A stretch of 64,000 nt of DNA from Pseudomonas sp. ANT_H12B (GCF_008369325.1 NZ_VOBI01000002.1:434001-498000); one strand, 5' to 3'; shown: positions 39,877-49,038, numbered from the stretch's first letter. Notes: generated by a model from the sequence alone, not told the origin. Numbers and translations: made by a program.

Positions 39877-40866
39877 TCAGTCTGTCGCTGGCTGAGGACT
39901 CAACCACCCACGCACCCGGCGAAACAGCTGTTCCTGCTCTGCTTTGGTATTACCAGGCAACGCCTTGAGCGACACCTGGCTGAACCCCGAAGTTTTCAAT
40001 CGCTTGCTGGCCTGCAAGCGCTCCAGCGCCAAATTGCGATCCTGCGGCTTATCCATATAGAAGATGTCGGCAGTAGGCAGTTTCAAGGTTGGCGTCAATT
40101 CGACCAGCTCGGGTTTTGCCTTGACGGGCGTTTGCGCGGCGACCATCACGAATTTCTCTACTTGCGATGGCTGCCTCTCGCTCAGGTATCGCGCCGCCCA
40201 GTAAGCACCGGTGCCATGACCCAATACCACGATGCTGCGAGCGCTTTGCTGTTCGGCATAGGCGATGGCAGAGTCAATGCGGGCGAAGATGCGCTCGGCA
40301 TCGGCTTTGTCCTGTTCCTCGGTGGTTTCGGCGATCGCCTTGTCCGCCACATCCGCTTCACCGCCCGCCGCTTGCTCGATGGGTGCTGCCGTGGTCGAGT
40401 CTTTACTGCCTGCGTCAGGGGCTTTGGGCGTTGGGGCGACTTCTGCAATACGTGGCGCAATGGCATCGCTTTGCAGGTCGGGCAAGGTGATACTCAGGCT
40501 GCTCCACTCGGCGTCGGGCAATTTATGTCGCAATGGACCGATTACTTGCGGCCAGTCAACTGTTTCGCCGGCGCCCGGGATGATAATCACCGCGCCTTTG
40601 GGTTCGGCGGTATTCGCCGGTTTCCACAAGGCCAGAAAGGTATCGGGGCCCGCTTGCAGTTGTTGCTGTTCTTGAGCAGGGATTTTTCGCACAAGTGCCG
40701 CCGCTTCTTCCTGACTACGCTCAAGCAGCGGCTGACGCTCCGCCGGTTTTTCTTCTGCGGGTGTTTGCGCAGCAGGTTCCGGATCGGCCGCCTCGACGGA
40801 AAAGGCGCAAGGCAGGATCAGCGACAGGCACAATGCTGGCAGTGCCAGGCGGTAGACAGGGGGCAT
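39877..40866 (-). CDS. DUF3530 family alpha/beta-hydrolase-like exported protein
   Basis: 329-residue protein with a signal peptide (LALPALCLSLILPCAFSVEA), an acidic Pro/Glu-rich linker, and an alpha/beta-hydrolase fold. A GAVIIIPGAGETVDWP strand and a nucleophile elbow VLGHGTGAYWAARYL are visible. The elbow has Thr where hydrolases usually have Ser, so catalytic activity is doubtful. A low-complexity Ala/Glu insert spans about 140-185. Function unknown; it is convergent with djlA. Confidence 0.85.
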   Translation of the reverse strand: MPPVYRLALPALCLSLILPCAFSVEAADPEPAAQTPAEEKPAERQPLLERSQEEAAALVRKIPAQEQQQLQAGPDTFLALWKPANTAEPKGAVIIIPGAGETVDWPQVIGPLRHKLPDAEWSSLSITLPDLQSDAIAPRIAEVAPTPKAPDAGSKDSTTAAPIEQAAGGEADVADKAIAETTEEQDKADAERIFARIDSAIAYAEQQSARSIVVLGHGTGAYWAARYLSERQPSQVEKFVMVAAQTPVKAKPELVELTPTLKLPTADIFYMDKPQDRNLALERLQASKRLKTSGFSQVSLKALPGNTKAEQEQLFRRVRGWLSPQPATD

Positions 40867-40939
40867 CGGATATTCCAGGCCAGAAGTTATTCCGGCAGCC
40901 TAATGGGTTGGTCAGTATTTGTCAGTGTGTGAGATTTCG

Positions 40940-43336
40940 ATGATGCGTTTTCACTGCCTGTGGGTTATCGGCTGTTTGTGGTTTCCCTTGATGGGATGGG
41001 CGGCGCCCGCGCCACCGGTGCACGTCGTGTCGTTGTCCGCGGGCCAGCAACAATGGCTCTCGCAGCACGACGAATTGCGCGTCGGGCTGGTATTGCAAGC
41101 GCCTTATGCCCAATACGATCGGCGTTTGCAGCGTCTGTCCGGGGTTAACGTCGAGTTGATGAAATGGCTGGCCAAGGCGCTCAAGGTCGAGCTGAGCTGG
41201 CGTAACTTTCCCGATCTGGCGCAATTGGAGGCCGCGGCGCGCGAGGGCGAAATCGACATTGCTCCGGGGCTGACGCAAACACCGGGAGGGCTGCGCCTCT
41301 GGCAGTTTTCCGATCCGTACATGCGGGTCCCGCAACTGGTGGTCAGCGACCAGAAAGGCGCCGGCGTGGTGGAGCTGGAAAAACTCGACCGCCAGACCCG
41401 CGTCGCCGTGCGCATGCCCGGTGCTACCGCCGATTACCTGCGCAGCAATTACCCTCACCTGAACCTTCAAGGCGTACCGATCGAGCGTCAGGCACTGCAA
41501 CTGTTGCTGAGTCAGCAAGCCAGTTATGCCGTCGTCGACGAAGCGCAACTGGGACGCCTGTCTGCCGAGCCGGAGTTCGCCGGGCTGGCAGTGGTGGGTG
41601 ACATCGGCCTGCCGCAATTGCTGCGAGTGGCCACGCGGCGGGACTGGCCGGAGCTGGCCGGTATCGTTGAAAGCGCGCTGCGGGCGATCCCGGCGAAAGA
41701 CCTGGAACAACTGCACAATCAATGGCTGCAACCCAAGTACCCGCGACTGACCGAGTCTCCGGGTTTCTGGCAAAACCTCTGCCTGCTGTTGCTGGTGTTG
41801 ACGCTCAGCAGCATGGCCATCGTGTTCTGGCAGCGCCGGCAACAGCACAGTCTGGAGCATCGGCTGCTGGCGGCGCGCGAAGACATTGCCTTGCGTGCCG
41901 CCAGCGAAGAGGCTTTGCGGCTGACGCAGTTTTCCATCGATCAGAGCACCGTCGGCATTCTCTGGGTCAACTGGGACAGCCACGTGCGCTACGCCAACCG
42001 CGCGGCGGAAACCATGCTGGGCTATCCGGCGGGCGGGATCATCGACAGGCCGTTGATTGATTTCGAACCTGACTTGCACATGGACCGCTGGTTGAACCTG
42101 TGGAAACGTGCCCGCGCCAGCGAAGAGGGGCCGCAAAGTTTCGAAACCAATTGTGTGCGGGCGGATGGCAGCATCCTGCCAGCGGATGTTTCGCTGAGCT
42201 TCTTGCGGTTTCGCGATGGCGAATATCTGGTGGTGTACCTCAATGACGTCACCGAGCGCCGCCGTGCCCTCGCCGCGTTGCAGGAAAGCGAAGCACGTTT
42301 GCAAGGGATTGCCGCCAACGTTCCCGGATTGGTCTTTCGACTGGAGCGAGCACCGGTGACAGGGCAGATCGATTTTGCCTACATCAGTGAAGGCAGCGAG
42401 AGCCTGTCGGGCTACTCGCCAGCCACCCTGGCCCATCGTGATAAAGGCTTGCGCAGCCTGGTGCACCCGGACGACAAGGCCAGTTATCACCAGACTCAAG
42501 ACCATGCGCTGGACACCGACAGTGACTGGTCGTGGCAAGGGCGAATCCTGACTCGTCAGGGTGAGCAACGCTGGGCCGAGATCAAGGCCATTACCCGTCG
42601 ACTCGAAGATGGCGCGTATGTCTGGGACGGGATCGTCTGGGACATCAGCGAGAGCAAACGCATCGAACTGGAACTCGCCAGCTCCCGGGAGCAACTGCGT
42701 GAGTTGTCCGCGCACCTGGAGAGCGTGCGGGAAGAGGAAAAGGCTCGCATCGCCCGGGAAGTTCACGACGAGCTGGGTCAGATGTTGACCGTGTTGAAGC
42801 TCGAAACGTCCATGTGCGAACTGGCCTACGCCCAGCTCGACCCCGGTCTGAACGAGCGACTGAACAGCATGAAGCGCTTGATCGCTCAGCTGTTCCAATT
42901 GGTACGCGATGTGGCCACTGCTTTGCGGCCACCGATTCTCGATGCCGGGATCGCCTCAGCCATCGAATGGCAGGCCCGGCGCTTCGAGGCGCGTACACAA
43001 ATTCCGTGTCTGGTGCAGGTGCCGGATAATTTGCCGGCGCTCAGCGATGCCAAGGCCATTGGCCTGTTCCGGATCCTTCAGGAAGCGCTGACCAATGTCA
43101 TGCGCCATGCCCAGGCGCATACTGTCGAACTGACACTGGCCCTTGAGGGCGACAAGTTGTGTCTGACCGTCAGCGATGATGGCGTAGGATTTGTCCCCGC
43201 CACCGGCAGGGCGACATCCTTTGGGGTGGTCGGCATGCGTGAGCGGGTGCTGATCATGGGCGGGCAGTTGTCGCTTGAGAGTGATCTGGGGGAGGGTACG
43301 ACCCTGATTGTGAGTGTGCCGGTGGATACAGCCTGA
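40940..43336 (+). CDS. Sensor histidine kinase with SBP_bac_3 sensor, two PAS domains and NarL-type kinase core
   Basis: 798-residue membrane kinase. It has a signal peptide (CLWVIGCLWFPLMGWAAPA), a periplasmic solute-binding-like domain at about 35-265, a membrane helix near 275-295 (LCLLLLVLTLSSMAIVFW), two PAS/PAC modules at about 325-590, a HisKA_3 dimerisation motif with His609 in REVHDELGQML, and an HATPase domain with EALTNVMRHAQ and DDGVGF. The sensor resembles those reading amino acids. It pairs with the regulator at 43462, which follows across a REP doublet. A few codons upstream of ATG 40940 are open, and ATG 40943 is also possible. Confidence 0.93.
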   Translation: MMRFHCLWVIGCLWFPLMGWAAPAPPVHVVSLSAGQQQWLSQHDELRVGLVLQAPYAQYDRRLQRLSGVNVELMKWLAKALKVELSWRNFPDLAQLEAAAREGEIDIAPGLTQTPGGLRLWQFSDPYMRVPQLVVSDQKGAGVVELEKLDRQTRVAVRMPGATADYLRSNYPHLNLQGVPIERQALQLLLSQQASYAVVDEAQLGRLSAEPEFAGLAVVGDIGLPQLLRVATRRDWPELAGIVESALRAIPAKDLEQLHNQWLQPKYPRLTESPGFWQNLCLLLLVLTLSSMAIVFWQRRQQHSLEHRLLAAREDIALRAASEEALRLTQFSIDQSTVGILWVNWDSHVRYANRAAETMLGYPAGGIIDRPLIDFEPDLHMDRWLNLWKRARASEEGPQSFETNCVRADGSILPADVSLSFLRFRDGEYLVVYLNDVTERRRALAALQESEARLQGIAANVPGLVFRLERAPVTGQIDFAYISEGSESLSGYSPATLAHRDKGLRSLVHPDDKASYHQTQDHALDTDSDWSWQGRILTRQGEQRWAEIKAITRRLEDGAYVWDGIVWDISESKRIELELASSREQLRELSAHLESVREEEKARIAREVHDELGQMLTVLKLETSMCELAYAQLDPGLNERLNSMKRLIAQLFQLVRDVATALRPPILDAGIASAIEWQARRFEARTQIPCLVQVPDNLPALSDAKAIGLFRILQEALTNVMRHAQAHTVELTLALEGDKLCLTVSDDGVGFVPATGRATSFGVVGMRERVLIMGGQLSLESDLGEGTTLIVSVPVDTA

Positions 43337-43360
43337 AACATTTGTGGTGGTTGGTTTGAC

Positions 43361-43438
43361 GCCTTCGCGAGCAGGCTCGCTCCCACAGGGGGCTTGTGTA
43401 CGTCGCCGATCAAATGTGGGAGCGAGCCTGCTCGCGAA
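43361..43438. repeat. REP doublet between kinase and response regulator genes
   Basis: Inverted copies CGCGAGCAGGCTCGCTCCCA and GTGGGAGCGAGCCTGCTCGC around a short loop, in the 125-base gap between the kinase stop and the regulator start. The regulator frame happens to stay open through it, which would mislead start prediction. Confidence 0.9.
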
Positions 43439-43461
43439 TGATCCTGAATCTGGAGAAGAAC

Positions 43462-44091
43462 GTGATCCGTGTACTGGTAGCCGAAGACCACACCATCGTC
43501 CGCGAAGGTATCAAGCAACTGATCGGCCTCGCCAAGGACTTGCTGGTAGTAGGGGAGGCGAGCAATGGCGAGCAGTTGCTCGAGACCTTGCGTCATGTTC
43601 CCTGCGAAGTGGTCTTGCTGGACATCTCCATGCCTGGAGTCAATGGTCTGGAAGCGATTCCGCGGATTCGCGCGCTGAACAATCCGCCGGCGATCCTGGT
43701 GTTGTCGATGCACGACGAAGCGCAAATGGCCGCCCGCGCGTTGAAGGTCGGCGCCGCCGGCTACGCGACCAAGGACAGCGATCCGGCGCTGCTGCTGACG
43801 GCGATCCGCAAAGTCGCGGCCGGCGGGCGTTACATCGACCCGGACCTGGCTGACCGCATGGTCTTTGAGGTCGGCCTGACCGATTCGCGGCCGCTGCATT
43901 CATTGCTCTCGGAGCGTGAGTTCTCGGTGTTCGAACGCCTGGCTCAGGGCGCCAACGTCAACGACATCGCCCAGCAACTGGCCTTGAGCAGCAAAACCAT
44001 CAGCACCCACAAGGCGCGGCTGATGCAGAAACTCAACATCACCTCCCTGGCGGAACTGGTGAAGTACGCGATGGAGCACAAACTTCTCTAA
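43462..44091 (+). CDS. NarL/LuxR-family response regulator
   Basis: 209-residue two-component regulator. The receiver domain has acidic pair Glu8-Asp9, phospho-acceptor Asp54 in VVLLDISMPGVNG and the conserved Lys in YATKDSDP. The C-terminal LuxR helix-turn-helix (LSEREFSVFERLAQGANVND, then ALSSKTISTHKARLMQKL) follows. I use GTG 43462, with GGAG six bases upstream and the conserved VIRVLVAEDHTIVREG, rather than ATG 43396, which lies inside the REP element. It is the partner of the kinase at 40940. A perfect palindrome 216 bases downstream, before the polyamine ABC operon, is a candidate target. Confidence 0.94.
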   Translation: MIRVLVAEDHTIVREGIKQLIGLAKDLLVVGEASNGEQLLETLRHVPCEVVLLDISMPGVNGLEAIPRIRALNNPPAILVLSMHDEAQMAARALKVGAAGYATKDSDPALLLTAIRKVAAGGRYIDPDLADRMVFEVGLTDSRPLHSLLSEREFSVFERLAQGANVNDIAQQLALSSKTISTHKARLMQKLNITSLAELVKYAMEHKLL

Positions 44092-44104
44092 GAACACCGC
44101 TGTC

Positions 44105-44201
44105 CCCTGTGGGAGCGAGCCTGCTCGCGATAGCGGACTATCAGTCGACATTAATGTTGAATGTCAGACCGCAATCGCGAGCAGGCTCGCTCCCACAGGG
44201 A
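44105..44201. repeat. REPIN (REP doublet with conserved central palindrome)
   Basis: CCTGTGGGAGCGAGCCTGCT and its inverted partner enclose a loop with CGACATTAATGTTGAATGTC. The loop palindrome ACATTRATGT is shared with the elements at 46675 and 53323, showing that the doublets move as complete units. Confidence 0.9.
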
Positions 44202-44307
44202 TAGTGGTCGCATGCCCATTTACGACATCCTGCAAAGCCGCTTTTGCCCATTCTTGCGGCTTGCAGCTTCAAATTCGCCGCCGCTTCTATCCAATCCCGC
44301 CATCCTT

Positions 44308-44323
44308 GTAGGGCAATCCCTAC
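44308..44323. promoter_or_regulatory. Perfect 16-bp palindrome, candidate operator for the NarL-type regulator
   Basis: GTAGGGCAATCCCTAC has 6-base perfect arms around CAAT and lies 110 bases before the polyamine transporter ATG and 216 bases after the response-regulator gene. Symmetric sites of this size suit a LuxR/NarL dimer. I see no second copy in the window. Identity of the binder is inferred from position. Confidence 0.45.
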
Positions 44324-44432
44324 CCCCAACCTTCCATCCCGCTGAGGCCATTCTCTCCTGCGCCCCGATTTGCGTGGTCAGCAGCGTCCACTAGGCTTAG
44401 TCCACAGCAGTCATCACAACAAAGGTGTGGGT

Positions 44433-45557
44433 ATGAGCCAGGTCGATTCAAGCGCAGGGGCCAGCGATATTCTGGTCAGCTTTCGTGGAGTGCAAAAAAG
44501 CTACGACGGCGAGTACCTGATCGTCAAAGACCTGAACCTGGAGATTCGCAAAGGCGAATTCCTAACCTTGCTCGGGCCGTCTGGCTCCGGCAAGACCACC
44601 AGCCTTATGATGCTCGCCGGTTTCGAAACGCCGACCGCAGGCGAAATCCAGCTTGCCGGGCGTTCCATCAACAACGTGCCGCCACACAAGCGTGACATCG
44701 GCATGGTGTTCCAGAACTACGCGCTGTTCCCGCACATGACCGTTGCCGAGAACCTGGCGTTCCCGCTGACCGTGCGCGGCTTGAACAAGAGCGATGTCAG
44801 CGACAAGGTCAAAAAGGTCCTGAGCATGGTCCAGCTCGATGCGTTCGCCCAGCGCTACCCGGCGCAACTCTCCGGCGGTCAGCAACAGCGCGTGGCTCTG
44901 GCCCGGGCGTTGGTGTTCGAGCCGCAACTGGTGCTGATGGACGAACCCCTCGGCGCACTCGACAAGCAACTGCGCGAGCACATGCAGATGGAGATCAAGC
45001 ATCTGCACCAGCGACTTGGCGTGACCGTGGTCTACGTGACTCACGACCAGGGTGAAGCCCTGACCATGTCCGACCGTGTGGCGGTGTTCCACCAGGGTGA
45101 AATCCAGCAGATCGCCGCGCCACGCAGTCTCTATGAAGAGCCAAAAAATACCTTCGTCGCTAACTTCATTGGTGAGAACAACCGCCTCAACGGCCGCTTG
45201 CACAGCCATACCGGCGACCGCTGTGTGGTGGAGCTCGGTCGCGGTGAGAAGGTTGAAGCCCTGGCCGTCAACGTCGGCAAGACCGGCGAACCCGTCACGC
45301 TGTCGATTCGCCCGGAACGCGTCAGCCTCAACGGCTCGAGCGAATCCTGTGTCAACCGCTTCTCAGGGAGGGTGGCGGAATTCATCTATCTGGGCGACCA
45401 CGTCCGGGTTCGCCTGGAAGTCTGCGGCAAGACCGACTTCTTCGTGAAACAACCGATTGCCGAGCTCGATCCCGCGCTGGCAGTCGGCGACGTGGTACCG
45501 CTTGGCTGGCAGGTCGAACACGTTCGCGCGCTCGACCCACTTCTAGAGGCGAACTGA
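44433..45557 (+). CDS. Polyamine-type ABC transporter ATP-binding protein (PotA-like)
   Basis: 374-residue ATPase powering the following importer. Walker A is GPSGSGKTT near residue 48, the signature is LSGGQQQRVALARAL, Walker B is LVLMDEPLGALD, and the switch histidine is in VTHDQGEAL. A C-terminal TOBE domain begins near 290. The frame is open from 44370, but MSQVDSSAGASDILVSF at 44433 fits the family. First gene of an ATPase, binding protein, two-permease operon (44433-48896). Confidence 0.95.
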   Translation: MSQVDSSAGASDILVSFRGVQKSYDGEYLIVKDLNLEIRKGEFLTLLGPSGSGKTTSLMMLAGFETPTAGEIQLAGRSINNVPPHKRDIGMVFQNYALFPHMTVAENLAFPLTVRGLNKSDVSDKVKKVLSMVQLDAFAQRYPAQLSGGQQQRVALARALVFEPQLVLMDEPLGALDKQLREHMQMEIKHLHQRLGVTVVYVTHDQGEALTMSDRVAVFHQGEIQQIAAPRSLYEEPKNTFVANFIGENNRLNGRLHSHTGDRCVVELGRGEKVEALAVNVGKTGEPVTLSIRPERVSLNGSSESCVNRFSGRVAEFIYLGDHVRVRLEVCGKTDFFVKQPIAELDPALAVGDVVPLGWQVEHVRALDPLLEAN

Positions 45558-45600
45558 TCGCCCCCTGCTACACCAACCCTGCACGTGGAGAGAACAATAA

Positions 45601-46644
45601 ATGTTGAGATCCCTGAAATTCACCGCTTTGGTCATGGGCATGATCGGCGCGGCACACGCGATGGCGGCGGGCCCGGACCTGACCGTGGTGTCCTTTGGCG
45701 GGGCGAACAAGGCAGCGCAAGTCAAAGCCTTCTACGCACCGTGGGAAGCGGCAGGCAACGGCAAGATCGTGGCGGGCGAGTACAACGGTGAAATGGCCAA
45801 GGTCAAAGCCATGGTCGACACCAAGAGCGTGTCCTGGGACCTGGTAGAAGTTGAATCGCCAGAACTGTCTCGCGGTTGCGACGAAGACATGTTCGAGCAA
45901 CTGGATCCTGCACTGTTCGGCAAATCCGAAGACTACGTCAAAGGCGCTATCCAGCCCTGCGGCGTGGGCTTCTTCGTGTGGTCGACCGTGTTGGCCTACA
46001 ACGCCGACAAGCTGAAAAGCGCACCGACCAGCTGGGTGGATTTCTGGGATACCAAGAAATTCCCGGGCAAACGCGGCCTGCGTAAAGGCGCCAAGTACAC
46101 CCTGGAATTCGCTCTGATGGCCGACGGCGTTGCGCCGAAAGACGTCTACAAAGTACTGGCCGGCAAAGACGGTCAGGATCGCGCGTTCAAGAAACTCGAT
46201 GAGCTGAAACCCAGCATCCAGTGGTGGGAAGCCGGCGCACAACCGCCGCAATACCTTGCTTCCGGTGACGTGGTCATGAGCTCGGCCTACAACGGCCGGA
46301 TCGCTGCCGTGCAGAAAGAAAGCAACCTGAAAGTGGTCTGGAACGGTGGTATCTACGACTTCGACGCATGGGCCATTCCAAAAGGTCTGGACAAGACGCG
46401 TGCCGAAGCGGCGAAGAAATTCATCGCGTTCTCGGTACAGCCGCCGCAGCAGAAGATCTATTCGGAAAACATCGCCTACGGCCCGGCCAACATCCAGGCC
46501 GTACCGTTGTTGAACAAGGATGTCCTGAAAGACATGCCGACCACCCCGGAAAACATCGCCAACCAGGTGCAGATCGACGTCAGCTTCTGGGCTGACAACG
46601 GCGAGCAACTGGAGCAGCGCTTCAATTCCTGGGCTGCGAAGTAA
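45601..46644 (+). CDS. Polyamine-type ABC transporter periplasmic binding protein
   Basis: 347-residue exported binding protein with a signal peptide (FTALVMGMIGAAHAMAA) and the extracellular solute-binding fold: DLTVVSFGGANKAAQVKAFY near the start, SWDLVEVESPEL, and later YDFDAWAIPKGL. Similar to putrescine/spermidine and 4-aminobutyrate-type binding proteins (PotD/PotF relatives); the ligand cannot be fixed from sequence. GGAG lies about ten bases upstream of the ATG. Confidence 0.93.
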   Translation: MLRSLKFTALVMGMIGAAHAMAAGPDLTVVSFGGANKAAQVKAFYAPWEAAGNGKIVAGEYNGEMAKVKAMVDTKSVSWDLVEVESPELSRGCDEDMFEQLDPALFGKSEDYVKGAIQPCGVGFFVWSTVLAYNADKLKSAPTSWVDFWDTKKFPGKRGLRKGAKYTLEFALMADGVAPKDVYKVLAGKDGQDRAFKKLDELKPSIQWWEAGAQPPQYLASGDVVMSSAYNGRIAAVQKESNLKVVWNGGIYDFDAWAIPKGLDKTRAEAAKKFIAFSVQPPQQKIYSENIAYGPANIQAVPLLNKDVLKDMPTTPENIANQVQIDVSFWADNGEQLEQRFNSWAAK

Positions 46645-46674
46645 ACAATCCCCGGTGGTTTGAACACCGCAATC

Positions 46675-46768
46675 CTTGTGGGAGCGAGCTTGCTCGCGAT
46701 AGCAGTGGGGCAGTCAACATTGATGTTGAATGTAATGCCCCCATCGCGAGCAAGCTCGCTCCCACAGG
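46675..46768. repeat. REPIN inside the ABC transporter operon
   Basis: Inverted REP copies (GTGGGAGCGAGCTTGCTCGC and partner) around a loop with TCAACATTGATGTTGAATGT, placed between the binding-protein stop and the first permease. Such placement commonly protects the upstream message and lowers downstream expression, matching the need for excess binding protein; the effect is inferred. Confidence 0.9.
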
Positions 46769-46813
46769 TTGTTTGTATGCCTCTGTAACGATCAAAGATT
46801 TCCGGAGTACGCC

Positions 46814-48061
46814 ATGGCTATCGCCGTTCCCCTGAACGCGGGCACCGACCCCACCTTGAAGCAGCGGCTCAAGCATGCCGAGCGGATCAACCGCTGGAAG
46901 GCCCAGGCCCTGATCGCGCCGCTGGTGCTGTTTTTGCTGCTGGTGTTCCTGGTGCCGATTGTGGCGCTGCTCTACAAAAGCGTTGGTAACCCGGAAGTGG
47001 TCGGCGGCATGCCGCGCACCGTGGTGGCCATCGCCAGTTGGGATGGCCGCGGTCTACCCGCTGAACCGGTTTACAAGGCGGCCAGCGAAGACCTCGCTGA
47101 AGCCCGCAAGAATCAGACCTTGGGCGACCTGTCCAAACGCTTGAACATGGAGTTGGCCGGCTACCGCAGCCTGCTGACCAAAACCGCCCGCGCCTTGCCG
47201 TTCGCCACCGAACCGGCCTCTTATAAAGAAGCGTTGGAAGGCCTCGACGAGCGTTGGGGTGATCCGGCCTATTGGCAAGCCGTGCGCCGCAACACCAGCA
47301 ACATTACCCCGTACTACCTGCTGGCAGCCGTCGATCACCGCATCGATGACCTCGGCGAGGTGGCGCCGGCTACCCCGGATCAGGCGATCTACCTCGACAT
47401 CTTCGCCCGGACTTTCTGGATGGGGCTGGTCATCACCGCGATCTGCCTGCTGCTGGCTTATCCGTTGGCCTACCTGTTGGCGAATTTGCCGTCGCGTCAA
47501 AGCAACCTGCTGATGATTCTGGTGCTGCTGCCGTTCTGGACGTCGATTTTGGTGCGCGTCGCCGCGTGGATCGTGCTGCTGCAATCGGGCGGACTGATCA
47601 ACAGTGGTCTGATGGCGATGGGCATCATCGATAAGCCGCTGGAGCTGGTGTTCAACCGCACCGGGGTTTACATCTCCATGGTGCACATCCTGCTGCCGTT
47701 CATGATCCTGCCGATCTACAGCGTGATGAAAGGCATTTCACCCACCTACATGCGCGCCGCGATTTCCCTCGGCTGCCACCCGTTCGCCAGTTTTTGGCGG
47801 GTGTACTTCCCGCAGACCTATGCCGGTGTCGGCGCCGGTTGCCTGTTGGTGTTCATCCTCGCGATTGGCTACTACATCACCCCGGCCTTGCTGGGCAGCC
47901 CGAACGATCAGATGGTCAGCTATTTCGTCGCCTTCTACACCAACACCAGTATCAACTGGGGCATGGCGACCGCACTCGGTGGGCTGCTGCTGTTGGCGAC
48001 CGTGGTGCTTTATCTGATTTACAACTGGCTGGTGGGCGCCAGTCGCCTGCGCCTGAGCTAA
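46814..48061 (+). CDS. ABC transporter permease (PotB-like), with large periplasmic insert
   Basis: 415-residue inner-membrane permease. TM1 (LIAPLVLFLLLVFLVPIVAL) is at about 35-55. An approximately 150-residue hydrophilic insert (about 60-195) precedes TM2 near 205, then four more helices with the EAA loop MRAAISLGCHPFASFWRVYF near 315-335. The insert is a known feature of this permease subgroup. ATG 46814 has GGAG six bases upstream; the open frame beyond it runs into the REPIN. Confidence 0.95.
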   Translation: MAIAVPLNAGTDPTLKQRLKHAERINRWKAQALIAPLVLFLLLVFLVPIVALLYKSVGNPEVVGGMPRTVVAIASWDGRGLPAEPVYKAASEDLAEARKNQTLGDLSKRLNMELAGYRSLLTKTARALPFATEPASYKEALEGLDERWGDPAYWQAVRRNTSNITPYYLLAAVDHRIDDLGEVAPATPDQAIYLDIFARTFWMGLVITAICLLLAYPLAYLLANLPSRQSNLLMILVLLPFWTSILVRVAAWIVLLQSGGLINSGLMAMGIIDKPLELVFNRTGVYISMVHILLPFMILPIYSVMKGISPTYMRAAISLGCHPFASFWRVYFPQTYAGVGAGCLLVFILAIGYYITPALLGSPNDQMVSYFVAFYTNTSINWGMATALGGLLLLATVVLYLIYNWLVGASRLRLS

Positions 48062-48071
48062 GGGGAACGAA

Positions 48072-48896
48072 ATGCTGAGTCCTTATATGTCGCCCATCGA
48101 GCGGGCGTGGTTCTACAGCTTGCGGATACTCTGCGGCTTGATTCTGTTGTTCCTGATTCTGCCGGTGCTGGTGATCATTCCGCTGTCGTTCAACTCCGGG
48201 AGTTTCCTGGTGTACCCGCTACAAGGCTTTTCGCTGCAGTGGTATCAGGACTTTTTCGCCTCGGCGGAATGGATGCGGGCATTGAAAAACAGCATCATCG
48301 TCGCTCCGGCGGCGACTGTGTTGGCGATGATCTTCGGTACGCTGGCGGCGATCGGCCTGACCCGTGGCGACTTTCCGGGCAAACCGCTGGTGATGGCGTT
48401 GGTGATTTCGCCGATGGTAGTGCCAGTGGTGATTATCGGGGTGGCGAGTTACCTGTTCTTCGCGCCACTAGGGCTGGGTAACAGCTTCTTCTCGCTGATC
48501 GTGGTGCATGCGGTGTTGGGCGTGCCATTTGTGATCATCACGGTGTCGGCGACGTTGCAGGGGTTTAACCAAAATCTGGTGCGTGCCGCTGCGAGCCTGG
48601 GTGCTTCGCCGCTGACGGCGTTTCGTCGGGTGACGTTGCCGCTGATTGCGCCGGGGGTGATTTCCGGTGCGCTGTTTGCCTTCGCGACTTCGTTCGATGA
48701 AGTGGTGGTGACGCTGTTCCTCGCCGGCCCTGAACAAGCGACCCTGCCACGGCAGATGTTCAGCGGCATCCGCGAAAACCTCAGCCCGACCATCGCTGCG
48801 GCGGCGACGTTGCTGATTGCCTTCTCGGTGATCCTGCTGCTGACCCTGGAATGGCTGCGTGGGCGCAGCGAGAAACTGCGTACCGCCCAGGTCTGA
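48072..48896 (+). CDS. ABC transporter permease (PotC-like)
   Basis: 274-residue permease with six membrane helices; the cytoplasmic EAA loop is VRAAASLGASPLTAFRRVTL. It starts ten bases after the previous permease stop and completes the operon. A 12-bp inverted repeat lies 12 bases after its stop. Confidence 0.95.
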   Translation: MLSPYMSPIERAWFYSLRILCGLILLFLILPVLVIIPLSFNSGSFLVYPLQGFSLQWYQDFFASAEWMRALKNSIIVAPAATVLAMIFGTLAAIGLTRGDFPGKPLVMALVISPMVVPVVIIGVASYLFFAPLGLGNSFFSLIVVHAVLGVPFVIITVSATLQGFNQNLVRAAASLGASPLTAFRRVTLPLIAPGVISGALFAFATSFDEVVVTLFLAGPEQATLPRQMFSGIRENLSPTIAAAATLLIAFSVILLLTLEWLRGRSEKLRTAQV

Positions 48897-48908
48897 CCCA
48901 CCCGCAAT

Positions 48909-48937
48909 GATCGTTCCCACGCAGAGTGGGAACGATC
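48909..48937. repeat. Inverted repeat after the ABC operon, likely dispersed repeat and terminator
   Basis: GATCGTTCCCAC, loop GCAGA, GTGGGAACGATC: 12-bp perfect arms. CGTTCCCACGC-type palindromes are dispersed in Pseudomonas genomes and differ from the REP core elsewhere in this window. No T run follows. Confidence 0.65.
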
Positions 48938-49038
48938 GGTAGGCTACGGGTATGGTCATTCACGCCCTGAATAGCAGACAAACCCCAATCCCCAGCTACT
49001 ATTGTGCCCAGCTCCCCTATCTATAAGAGGCTGCGCAC

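Noticed and set aside
40922..42898. Open frame of 658 codons on the minus strand opposite the histidine kinase gene
   Set aside because: Antisense shadow; residue composition is typical of reversed high-GC coding DNA and the plus-strand kinase explains the region.
43396..43461. Upstream extension of the NarL-type regulator to ATG 43396
   Set aside because: The extra 22 codons are encoded by the REP element; GTG 43462 has a proper ribosome site and gives the conserved N terminus.
48909..48937. Treating the CGTTCCCAC palindrome as a REP element
   Set aside because: It lacks the GTGGGAGCGAGC core and the doublet arrangement, so I list it as a separate repeat type.
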